Positions 1 to 6,406 of a stretch of DNA of 7,208 nt are shown one piece after another. Each line of letters starts with the position of its first letter. The first letter of the stretch is position 1. This DNA comes from an uncultured Enorma sp. (lineage in GTDB: Bacteria; Actinomycetota; Coriobacteriia; Coriobacteriales; Coriobacteriaceae): positions 1-7,208 of the forward strand of contig CAJLVH010000103.1 of the NCBI GenBank assembly GCA_905210055.1. Direction: 5' to 3'. Both the position numbers and the translations under genes were made by a program. Under the pieces are notes generated by a model that was given only the letters and a program-made list of their open reading frames with translations, was not told the origin of the DNA and made no database searches.

Positions 1-767
1 GAGCCAACCACGGCGGCGACCGCAATGGTGACGGCAAGATAGGCGATGTTGCCCAGGGCGATCGTGCGCGGCAGGCCAACGTAGCGACGCTGTTTCTCGT
101 CGTTCCGCGCGAAGAGGTGCTCGGTACCCGGTGCGACCGGCCGTTCGCCTGCGGACCATGCGGTGCGTGCGCGATACACAGCGCGTTCGCGGCCAAATCC
201 GGCAAGTGTCATGAGACCGGGCGCGAGCGCGCAGGTAAAGACTGCAACGCCAAGGGTGATGGCGGTGGCGGAGAGCACGATTGAAGTGTATTCGCCCGCG
301 CCTACCATGGCGAAGGCGATGAAGAACTCGACGAGCGAGATCGCAACGAAGAGGAAGGTGATGAACCGCGCGATGAAGGCACCGCGGCGCGTGGGCTTGC
401 TCGCATCGACTTCCTGCATGCCGCGCGTCACCACAGCTCCGGTGACAACCGCTTCGCCCAGGCTGTCGGAAGTCGCAACGCTCGCAACAGCGCAAACACG
501 GTAGAGGAAATAGGCAAATGCAGGAACCTTCACCATGCCGCCGCCGCGGTATGTCGAGACAGACGCCGCGATATCGTGCAGGCAACAGAACAGCGGGTAG
601 GCGACCAGCCCGAGAGCGTATGCGAACGCAGCAATCCGGAACTGCCCCGCCGCTTCAATCACCGCTCCCACGGCAAAGCACGCCGCGCAGCAACAGAGGT
701 ACAAACCAATATGGATGAACGCTCGGGCTAAGGGGCTTTGCTTGAACCGTGATGACGGGGTTGCCAT
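1..767 (-). CDS. Unrecognised multi-pass membrane protein, C-terminus off window
   Basis: The minus strand is open from an ATG at 767-765 to the left edge: 255 codons without a stop, so the 3' end is missing. The start has a strong ribosome binding site, GGAGGGAG, with GGAGG 7 bases from the ATG. The product is very hydrophobic, with about six likely membrane segments near residues 17-37, 45-64, 80-99, 130-157, 161-190 and 235-255. A charged loop rich in Arg and Glu lies at about 191-234, between segments five and six, and segment one carries a cysteine cluster (residues 25-27 and 30). I recognise no catalytic motif or named family. It is divergent from the pst operon and shares its 241-base control region, so phosphate-linked control is possible but unproven. 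The coding call is firm because the hydrophobic periodicity and start signal agree; the function is unknown. Confidence 0.8.
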   Translation of the reverse strand, partial: MATPSSRFKQSPLARAFIHIGLYLCCCAACFAVGAVIEAAGQFRIAAFAYALGLVAYPLFCCLHDIAASVSTYRGGGMVKVPAFAYFLYRVCAVASVATSDSLGEAVVTGAVVTRGMQEVDASKPTRRGAFIARFITFLFVAISLVEFFIAFAMVGAGEYTSIVLSATAITLGVAVFTCALAPGLMTLAGFGRERAVYRARTAWSAGERPVAPGTEHLFARNDEKQRRYVGLPRTIALGNIAYLAVTIAVAAVVG

Positions 768-826
768 GTCGCTCCCTCCCGGGGTCGATTTGGAATGCCA
801 GGTGGTTGTGTTTACGATACCCAGCT

Positions 827-844
827 TTGTAAGCGCTCTGTAAG
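827..844 (+). promoter_or_regulatory. Putative Pho box upstream of pstS
   Basis: Two 7-base direct repeats, TTGTAAG at 827-833 and CTGTAAG at 838-844, start exactly 11 bases apart with a 4-base spacer. PhoB/PhoP response regulators bind this kind of paired 7-base site, for example CTGTCAT pairs in enterobacteria and TTAACA-like repeats in Bacillus on the other strand. A further half-site-like CTGTAAT occurs at 881-887. The box lies about 165 bases before the pstS start, and -10-like hexamers follow at 861-866 (AGTAAT) and 882-887 (TGTAAT); I cannot choose between them. The box is also about 60 bases upstream of the divergent membrane protein gene. The assignment rests on repeat geometry and position. 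Confidence 0.5.
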
Positions 845-1008
845 CGAGCGATTTGAACCGAGTAATGCTTGATTAGACGACTGTAATAACCTGCCGACGA
901 GCGTTGCGCGGGAGACCGGTCGCGGTATCTTGCAAATCGACGAGCGCGGGCTCCCATCTCCGAGTCCGTGAACCTCGCGTGTGTAAGATTCTGGAAGGAG
1001 AATCATTC

Positions 1009-1971
1009 ATGTTGAACACTTCGTGCTCCCGTCGTTCGTTCCTCGGCCTTGCTGGCGGTCTCGCTGCCTTCGCCGGCCTTGGCCTCGCTGGTTGCGGCCA
1101 GGCTCCTGCCGCTGGTTCCGCTGCTGGCAGCGGTGACGCCGCAGCCGCCCTTTCCGGCACCATCAACTGCGGTGGCGCTACGTCGTTCCAGCCCCTCATC
1201 GAGGCTGTGGCCGAGGAGTTCTATAAGGAGAACCCCGACGTCGTGATCGCCATCTCCGGTGGCGGCTCGGGCGACGGCATCTCCGGCATCGTGGACGGCT
1301 CGCTGCAGATCGGCCGCTCCGACGTGTTCGCCGAGGAGAAGGTCGACGACGAGTCCCAGCTCGAGGGCCTCGTTGACAACCAGGTGTGCATCGTCGGCAT
1401 GGGCCCCATCGTGAACGCCTCCGTCGACATCGACGACATCACGACCGAGCAGCTCAAGGGCATCTTCACCGGTGCCATCACCGACTGGTCCGAGGTGGGC
1501 GGCACCGCCGGCACCATCAACGTCATCAACCGTGAGGCCGGTTCCGGCACCCGCGCCACCTTCGAGGCCGCCGTGCTTCAGGGCGAGGAGGTTCCCGCGG
1601 ACTTCACCCCGGTCGCCGAGGTCGATTCTTCGGGCACCGTCGTTGAGCAGGTCGCTGCCACCGAGGGTTCCATCTCCTACGTCGCCTTCAACTACTACGA
1701 GACCAACGAGGGCATCAAGGCGCTCAACGTCGACGGCGTCGAGCCCACGCAGGAGAACGTCGAGTCCGGCGACTTCAACATCTGGGCTTACGAGCACATG
1801 TACACCCGCTCCGACGAGGATGAGGCCACGGCCGCCATCACCAAGGCGTTCATCGACTTCATCATGAGCGAGGACATTCAGTCCACGACCGTCATCGAGC
1901 AGGGCTTCATCCCCGTGAGCAACATGAAGGTTCAGAAGGACGTCGACGGCAACGTCACCCCTGTCGAGTAG
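1009..1971 (+). CDS. pstS: PstS, phosphate-binding lipoprotein of the Pst ABC transporter
   Basis: This is the extracytoplasmic phosphate receptor that hands phosphate to the PstC-PstA channel. The product is 320 residues. The N-terminus has a twin-arginine-like stretch (SRRSFLG, residues 7-13), a hydrophobic core and a lipobox LAGC with Cys29 as the predicted lipidated residue. This implies a membrane-anchored lipoprotein, possibly exported folded by Tat. A flexible Ala/Gly/Ser linker follows at about 30-49. Family motifs are GGATSF (55-60), SGGGSGDG (83-90) and NREAGSGTR (174-182), which correspond to phosphate-contacting loops of PstS. I chose the ATG at 1009 because GGAAGGAG (993-1000) lies 8 bases upstream and the signal peptide starts there; the frame stays open back to 904, but that extension would bury the signal peptide. 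It is the first operon gene and is followed by a 95-base gap with a hairpin. Confidence 0.95.
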   Translation: MLNTSCSRRSFLGLAGGLAAFAGLGLAGCGQAPAAGSAAGSGDAAAALSGTINCGGATSFQPLIEAVAEEFYKENPDVVIAISGGGSGDGISGIVDGSLQIGRSDVFAEEKVDDESQLEGLVDNQVCIVGMGPIVNASVDIDDITTEQLKGIFTGAITDWSEVGGTAGTINVINREAGSGTRATFEAAVLQGEEVPADFTPVAEVDSSGTVVEQVAATEGSISYVAFNYYETNEGIKALNVDGVEPTQENVESGDFNIWAYEHMYTRSDEDEATAAITKAFIDFIMSEDIQSTTVIEQGFIPVSNMKVQKDVDGNVTPVE

Positions 1972-2013
1972 CAATTGCTCTTCGTATGAGCTTGTTTGAG
2001 TAATTGACACGTT

Positions 2014-2043
2014 GGGGCGCCTCCCGCTTGCGTGAGGTGCCCT
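2014..2043 (+). promoter_or_regulatory. Strong hairpin between pstS and pstC (attenuator or mRNA-stabilising stem)
   Basis: GGGCGCCTC at 2015-2023 pairs with GAGGTGCCC at 2034-2042: nine pairs, one of them G-U. One mismatch and two more pairs close a CTTG loop at 2027-2030. A T-rich run (TTTCGTCT, 2043-2050) follows. The stem ends 9 bases before the pstC ribosome binding site (GAGAAAGG, about 2053-2060). The most likely role is partial termination, or protection of the upstream message, giving more PstS than membrane subunits. It is not a full terminator if the later genes depend on the pstS promoter. Confidence 0.6.
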
Positions 2044-2066
2044 TTCGTCTGTGAGAAAGGCGTCAC

Positions 2067-2966
2067 ATGGCAAAGGTCATGCCGAAACGCCGTCTGGAGA
2101 ACATAGGTCTGGGAATCACTGGTGCGTGCGTGCTGCTCGTAGCCCTCGTGGTTGTTACCTTGATTTTCATGGTTGCAGAGCAAGGTTTGACCACGTTCTT
2201 CGTCGACGGTTTCGATCCTATCGCGTTTCTAACCGGTCAGCACTGGATTCCTGAGCAGGATATGTACGGAGCGCTCCCCATGATCGTGGGCTCGTTCTCG
2301 GTCACGCTGCTCTCGACCCTCATCGCCTTGCCCATCGCCCTTGGTTCGGCCATGTTCGTGGTCGAGGTCGCTCCGGGCTTCGGTACCCGCGTGTTCCAGC
2401 CGCTCGTCGAGCTGCTCGTGGGCATTCCGTCCGTCGTGTACGGCGTGCTCGGCCTCTACGTGGTGAACGCGGCGATGCGCGCGATCTTCGGCGCCGCCGC
2501 CGGTACCGGTGCGGGTATTCTTTCCGGTTCCATCGTGCTTGCCGTGATGATTCTTCCTACCGTCACCACGCTCTCCATCGACGCCCTGCGCGCTGTGCCC
2601 AACGAGTACCGCGAAGGCTCCTACGCCCTTGGCTGCACCCGTTGGCAGACCGTGTGGCATGTCGTGCTTAAGAGTGCGACCCCTTCGATTATGACGGCCG
2701 TCATTCTGGGTATGACCCGCGCCTTCGGCGAGACGCTCGCCGTGCAGATGGTCATCGGCGGTGTGGAGCGCAACATGCCCACGGGACTCCTCTCGCCTGC
2801 CTCCACCCTGACCGCCACCCTGACCGCCGGTCTCAATAACGCGGTGAGCGGCACCGAGTTCTACCACGCGCTGTGGACGCTCGGCCTGATCCTGCTCATC
2901 ATGTCGCTCATCTTCATCGTCATTATCCATATCATCGGTCATAAGGGGGCGAAGCAGAATGGCTAA
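2067..2966 (+). CDS. pstC: PstC, phosphate ABC transporter permease subunit
   Basis: This is one of the two inner-membrane channel subunits of the Pst importer. The product is 299 residues, a normal family length. The first membrane helix is at about 14-37, a periplasmic loop follows to about 70, and the permease core has helices at about 71-100, 113-135 and onward. The cytoplasmic EAA loop that docks on PstB is visible as EGSYALGCTRW (183-193). It is followed by the conserved helix with FGET (220-223), the segment that pstA has lost. The last helix is at about 272-291. The ATG at 2067 has GAGAAAGG about 6 bases upstream; a second ATG at residue 5 is less likely. The TAA at 2964-2966 overlaps the pstA ATG by 8 bases, indicating translational coupling. 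No damaged motif was seen. Confidence 0.95.
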   Translation: MAKVMPKRRLENIGLGITGACVLLVALVVVTLIFMVAEQGLTTFFVDGFDPIAFLTGQHWIPEQDMYGALPMIVGSFSVTLLSTLIALPIALGSAMFVVEVAPGFGTRVFQPLVELLVGIPSVVYGVLGLYVVNAAMRAIFGAAAGTGAGILSGSIVLAVMILPTVTTLSIDALRAVPNEYREGSYALGCTRWQTVWHVVLKSATPSIMTAVILGMTRAFGETLAVQMVIGGVERNMPTGLLSPASTLTATLTAGLNNAVSGTEFYHALWTLGLILLIMSLIFIVIIHIIGHKGAKQNG

Positions 2967-3829
2967 TCAGACCCCTGAGGTCGTCGAGACGCGCGACCTT
3001 TCCGCGCACGTCAAGCGCATCGGCCGCCAGGACAAGATCGCTACGGGCATCCTCACTGCCATCGTGGGATTCGTGCTCGCGCTGCTTGCTGCCATCATCA
3101 TCTACATTCTGGTACGCGGCGGCGGTGTGGCGCTCACGCCTGGGTTCCTCACGAATCCCAGTACAGCCGAGGTCTCGGGCATCCTCTACCAGCTGTTCGA
3201 CTCGTTCTACATGCTCATCATCACGCTCATCATCTCGGTGCCCATTTCGCTGGGTGGTGCGATTTTCCTCGTGGAGTACGCGCCCGATAACTGGATCACC
3301 TCCGCAGCGAAGACGGCGATCGAGACCCTCTCGAGCCTCCCGTCCATCGTGGTGGGCATGTTCGGCTCGCTCTTCTTCGTCGTTGTGATGGGTTGGGGCA
3401 TCTCGATCCTCTCCGGCGCCGTGGCGCTCACGATGTTCAACATCCCCATTTTGGTACGCACCATCCAGCAGGCGCTCGAGGACGTGCCGCGCAGCCAGCG
3501 CGACGCGGCGCTCGCCATGGGTCTTACCCGCTGGGAGACCACGGTGAATGTGCTCTTGCCCGCCGCTCATCTTCACCTCGGGTTCCGCGCCGAGCCGTTT
3601 GAACTTCGAGAACGTGCTTAACTTCTCGAGCCCCACGAACCCCTTCAACATCTTCCGTCCCGCCTGCACGCTCGCCGTCTATATCTGGCGCCTCACGAGC
3701 GAGCCCACGCCCGGCTCGACCGAGATCGTGTGGGGCACCGCGACGGTGCTCATCGTGTGCGTGCTGCTCTTCAACGTGCTCGCGCGCGTGCTGGGCAAGT
3801 TCCTTGCGAGGAGGCTGACCGCCGAATGA
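2959..3829 (+). pseudogene. pstA: PstA, phosphate ABC transporter permease, frameshifted by an internal deletion
   Basis: PstA should be the second channel subunit. From the ATG at 2959 (AAGGGGG about 8 bases upstream) the frame gives 202 good residues. These include the first helix (about 29-52), the core helices and the EAA loop RDAALAMGLTRW (181-192), up to LLPA. The frame then turns to non-family sequence and stops at TAA 3619-3621. Family sequence resumes one base out of register at CTC 3566 (LIFTSGSAPSRLNFENVLNF) and continues 87 residues to TGA 3827-3829. Compared with PstC and with E. coli PstA from memory, about 21 residues are missing at the junction: the helix after the EAA loop, including the Gly-Glu-Thr motif. 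The lesion is therefore a deletion of about 65 bases, and even a ribosomal frameshift would not restore the helix. The product is probably non-functional unless the assembly is wrong. The 3' end overlaps pstB by ATGA. Confidence 0.88.
3559..3568 (+). other. Deletion junction in pstA
   Basis: The break lies in the GC-rich run CCCGCCGCTC at 3559-3568. To its left the frame reads Pro-Ala (CCC GCC); to its right CTC ATC TTC (Leu-Ile-Phe) is read one base later. A missing block of 21 codons plus 2 bases (65 bases) has the right size modulo 3 to explain the shift. The GCC repeats at the junction suggest slippage or recombination between short direct repeats, but the lost sequence is not here to confirm this. 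Confidence 0.7.
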
Positions 3830-4674
3830 CCGATACCTTGAACCAGCAGGAAGCCGCGGCGGCTGCCGTTGCGACCGGTGCGCCTGTCGCCCAGACCGCG
3901 ACCGATACCCCCGCCGCCCTCCTCACCACGAAGGACGTGACCGTCACCTACGACCTCAAGCACGAGGCACTCCACAAAACGAGCCTCGAGTTCCGCGCGG
4001 GCGAGGTCACGGCGCTCATCGGTCCCTCCGGTTGCGGCAAGTCCACGTTCCTGCGCTGCCTGAACCTCATGAACCTCGAGATCCCCCGCTGCAAGGTGGG
4101 CGGCGAGATCTTCTACCACGGGCATAACATCAACACGCCCAAGGAGAACCTCTTCGAGCTGCGCAAATCTATTGGCATGGTGTTCCAGCAGCCCACGCCG
4201 TTTCGCAAGTCCATTCGCGAGAACATCCTGTTCGCGCCCAAGAAGCACGGCCGCCTGCACGGCAAGGACGAAGAGGACGAGCTCGTGGAGACCGCGCTTC
4301 GCCAGGCGGCGCTCTGGGACGAGGTCAAGGACAAGCTCAAGCAGAGCGCCCATGCTCTTTCCGGCGGTCAGCAGCAGCGCCTGTGCATCGCGCGCACGCT
4401 TGCCATGAAGCCGGATGTGGTGCTCTACGACGAACCCTGCTCCGCGCTCGACCCCATCTCGACGTTTACCATCGAGGAAACGATTCGCTCTCTTTCCGAG
4501 ACGGGTCTGTGCCAGATCATCGTAACCCACAACATGCAGCAGGCCGGTCGCGTGAGCGATCGCACCGCCTTCTTCTACGTGGGTGATATGGTCGAGACGG
4601 GCACGACGCAGCAGATTTTCTCGGCGCCTCGTGACCAGCGCCTTTCCGACTATCTGACGGGTAGGTTCGGCTGA
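3826..4674 (+). CDS. pstB: PstB, phosphate ABC transporter ATP-binding protein (first copy)
   Basis: This is a cytoplasmic ATPase that drives phosphate import by docking on the EAA loops of PstC and PstA. The product is 282 residues. All ABC motifs are present: Walker A GPSGCGKST (66-74), Q-loop VFQQPTPF (119-126), signature LSGGQQQR (178-185), Walker B VVLYDEP (198-204), D-loop SALD (206-209) and H-loop His235. Two features are unusual: an Ala/Thr/Gln-rich N-terminal extension of about 33 residues before the ABC fold, and Cys205 where PstB proteins normally have Thr in DEPTSALD. I chose the ATG at 3826 because it overlaps the pstA stop (ATGA) and GAGGAGG lies 11 bases upstream. The frame stays open back to 3730, but that would overlap pstA by 100 bases. 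The early stop in pstA, about 200 bases upstream, may weaken its translation. Confidence 0.93.
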   Translation: MTDTLNQQEAAAAAVATGAPVAQTATDTPAALLTTKDVTVTYDLKHEALHKTSLEFRAGEVTALIGPSGCGKSTFLRCLNLMNLEIPRCKVGGEIFYHGHNINTPKENLFELRKSIGMVFQQPTPFRKSIRENILFAPKKHGRLHGKDEEDELVETALRQAALWDEVKDKLKQSAHALSGGQQQRLCIARTLAMKPDVVLYDEPCSALDPISTFTIEETIRSLSETGLCQIIVTHNMQQAGRVSDRTAFFYVGDMVETGTTQQIFSAPRDQRLSDYLTGRFG

Positions 4675-5480
4675 TGGAGAATCATATGGATACAACGATC
4701 AATGAGGACGTCCACCGCAGCATCGAGGGCGTGGAGAGCATGATCTCCATCCGCGACTTCAACCTGTGGTACGGCGACTTCCAGGCGCTCAAGCACATCT
4801 CGCTCGAGATCCCGAAGAACCGCGCGACGGCGTTCATCGGCCCCTCCGGCTGCGGAAAGTCCACGCTGCTACGCACGTTCAACCGCATGTGCGACTTCGT
4901 GGAGAGCGTCCGTACCGAGGGTACGATCGAATTCAACGGCCAGGACATTTTCAAGATGGATGCCAACGCGCTGCGCGTGTACGTGGGCATGGTGTTCCAA
5001 CACCCCAACCCGTTCCCCATGAGCATCCGTGAGAACATCCTTTATGGCCCTAAGCGTATGGGACGCATGAGCCGTGCGGAGGAAGACGAGATCCTCGAGC
5101 GCTGCCTGACGCGCGCGGCGCTGTGGGACGAGGTCAAGGACGACCTGAACAAGAGCGGTCTGGGGCTTTCCGGCGGCCAGCAGCAGCGCCTGTGCATCGC
5201 CCGCGCGCTCGCGACCGATCCGTCCGTGCTGCTTATGGACGAGCCGACCTCCGCGCTCGACCCCATCTCGACGAGTATGATCGAGGAGCTCATGATGCAG
5301 CTCTCCGAGGACCACACGGTCGTGGTGGTCACGCACAACATGGAGCAGGCCGCCCGCGTCGCAGACAAGACGTGCTTCTACTACCTGGGTGAGCTTGTCG
5401 AGGCGGGTCCCACGAAGGAACTGTTCTCGAGCCCTAAGGAACAGCTTACGAACGACTATCTCACGGGAAGGTTCAGCTAA
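4674..5480 (+). CDS. pstB: PstB, phosphate ABC transporter ATP-binding protein (second copy)
   Basis: This is a second Pst ATPase directly after the first. The product is 268 residues, close to the typical PstB size. Motifs are Walker A GPSGCGKST (56-64), Q-loop VFQHPNPFPMSIREN, signature LSGGQQQR (165-172), Walker B VLLMDEP (185-191) with the canonical TSALDP after it, and H-loop His221. It matches the family consensus better than the first copy and is the safer candidate for the main ATPase. The start is uncertain. ATG 4674 overlaps the previous stop (TGATG) but has a weak upstream site. ATG 4686 (residue 5) has GGAG 6 bases upstream and may be the real start; the difference is only four residues. 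The 3' TAA overlaps the phoU ATG by one base. Whether the two copies form a heterodimer or work alternatively cannot be seen here. Confidence 0.95.
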   Translation: MENHMDTTINEDVHRSIEGVESMISIRDFNLWYGDFQALKHISLEIPKNRATAFIGPSGCGKSTLLRTFNRMCDFVESVRTEGTIEFNGQDIFKMDANALRVYVGMVFQHPNPFPMSIRENILYGPKRMGRMSRAEEDEILERCLTRAALWDEVKDDLNKSGLGLSGGQQQRLCIARALATDPSVLLMDEPTSALDPISTSMIEELMMQLSEDHTVVVVTHNMEQAARVADKTCFYYLGELVEAGPTKELFSSPKEQLTNDYLTGRFS

Positions 5481-6151
5481 TGATTTCCACACGTTCCAAG
5501 TATAGTCAGCAGCTTGAGAAGATCGATGAGCTGCTGGGCAGTTTTGCCGATAAGACCGCCGGCGACATCCGTGCGCTCACCACAGCGCTTACGGGTGACG
5601 CGGAAGTGGCCGAGACGGTGCTCGACGGCGACCAGGAGGCGCGCCGCCTGCGTAGCGCGATCGAGGGCAATTGCACGGATGCCCTGTTGCTGCAGCAGCC
5701 CGTCGCCGGTGACTTGCGTTTTGTGACGGGGACGTTTCGCCTGGTATCTGACCTGGCGCATATCGACTCCAAGGCGCGCGACGTGGCGGAGCTTGCGCAG
5801 ACGTTGCCCGTCGAGGTGACGGCGAACCTGAGCGAGCACCTCGCATTCGCCGCCGAGCGCGTAGCGTCCATGGTCGAGGAGGCCATCGAGGCGTTCCGCA
5901 CGTCCGACGCCGACCGCGCGCGCGGCGTGTTCGCCATGGACGACGATGTGGACGATGTCTACCTTGCCGCCGAGGGCGTGGTCATCGACCTCATCAAGGC
6001 CGGCGAGACGCGCGCGAAGTATCTGCCTGAGCTCCTCATGGTGGCGAAGTATTTCGAGCGCATGGGCGACGACGCCGTGCGCATCGCCGACTGGGTGATC
6101 TTCCGCGTGACCGGTGCCCGCGAGCGCGCCGCCGTGAAGCCGGAGGAATAG
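5480..6151 (+). CDS. phoU: PhoU, negative regulator of Pst transport and Pho signalling
   Basis: PhoU is a cytoplasmic, peripheral-membrane, all-helical protein that links Pst activity to the PhoR-type kinase and limits phosphate uptake. The product is 223 residues, the usual length, and reads as two related three-helix bundles. The second bundle keeps the family metal-site motif FERMGDDAVRIADW (192-205), with Glu193 and Asp197. In the equivalent place of the first bundle the sequence is DLAHIDSKARDVAEL (91-105), so Ala93 and Ser97 replace the expected Glu and Asp and that metal site looks degenerate. The preceding VAGDLRFV (75-82) matches the family. The ATG at 5480 overlaps the pstB stop (TAATG) and has GGGAAGG 8 bases upstream. 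It is the last operon gene, and its TAG lies within the first unit of a downstream repeat array. Confidence 0.95.
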   Translation: MISTRSKYSQQLEKIDELLGSFADKTAGDIRALTTALTGDAEVAETVLDGDQEARRLRSAIEGNCTDALLLQQPVAGDLRFVTGTFRLVSDLAHIDSKARDVAELAQTLPVEVTANLSEHLAFAAERVASMVEEAIEAFRTSDADRARGVFAMDDDVDDVYLAAEGVVIDLIKAGETRAKYLPELLMVAKYFERMGDDAVRIADWVIFRVTGARERAAVKPEE

Positions 6152-6240
6152 CCGGGGCACGGATTAGCCGGGGCGCCGCGATTAGCTGGGGCGCAGCGGA
6201 TTAGCCGGGGGCGCCGCGTATTAGCTGGGGTGCTGCGGGC
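6148..6240 (+). repeat. Degenerate tandem repeat, units of 18-20 bases, starting on the phoU stop
   Basis: Five units follow the pattern ATTAGCYGGGGCGCCGCG. They start at about 6148 (AATAGCCGGGGCACGG, holding the phoU TAG), 6163, 6181, 6200 and 6220. They alternate GCC and GCT before the G run and vary in length by a base or two. A sixth, weaker unit (TTAGCTGAGCCGGGCGG, 6273-6289) merges into the terminator stem. No spacer separates the units, so this is not a CRISPR array. Confidence 0.8.
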
Positions 6241-6278
6241 ACAATTCGACATCCCCCGCGCGACCTTGCGCGTTAGCT

Positions 6279-6311
6279 GAGCCGGGCGGTTCCTTCCTCG
6301 CCGCCCGGCTC
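6279..6311 (+). terminator. GC-rich hairpin, likely end of the pst-phoU transcript
   Basis: GAGCCGGGCGG (6279-6289) pairs perfectly with CCGCCCGGCTC (6301-6311): an 11-base-pair stem with an 11-base pyrimidine-rich loop, 128 bases after the phoU stop. The following sequence (GCTTGCTATG) has only scattered Ts, so it is not a textbook intrinsic terminator. It may act with Rho, or as a stabiliser of the 3' end. Confidence 0.55.
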
Positions 6312-6326
6312 GCTTGCTATGTGGAG

Positions 6327-6362
6327 ACGTTACCGCGGACGTTACCGCGGACGTTGCCGCGC
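6327..6362 (+). repeat. Three tandem copies of a 12-base unit
   Basis: ACGTTACCGCGG occurs at 6327-6338 and again at 6339-6350. A third copy with two changes (ACGTTGCCGCGC) is at 6351-6362. CCGCGG within the unit is itself palindromic. It is a short tandem duplication with no visible coding role. Confidence 0.8.
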
Positions 6363-6406
6363 GAGCCGTTCCTGTGTCGCCAGCTGCCGCTGTTTATCCC
6401 TTACCA

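Noticed and set aside
163..504. A plus-strand open frame of 113 codons
   Set aside because: It lies opposite the membrane protein gene, whose hydrophobic segments and strong start site fit better.
904..1008. Upstream start for pstS adding 35 residues
   Set aside because: It would bury the signal peptide, and the GGAAGGAG site fits the ATG at 1009.
1003..2073. A 356-codon open frame on the minus strand opposite pstS
   Set aside because: It mirrors the third-position GC bias of pstS, gives a low-complexity Asp/Val/Gly/Leu protein and has no convincing ribosome binding site.
3540..3621. Programmed +1 ribosomal frameshift in pstA
   Set aside because: A shift would join the frames but still omit the missing helix of about 21 residues, so it would not restore PstA.
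3679..4695. A 338-codon minus-strand open frame opposite the first pstB
   Set aside because: The strongly conserved PstB on the plus strand explains this region; the antisense frame is a GC-rich shadow.
6148..6240. CRISPR array
   Set aside because: The units are directly adjacent, 18-20 bases long and degenerate, with no unique spacers.
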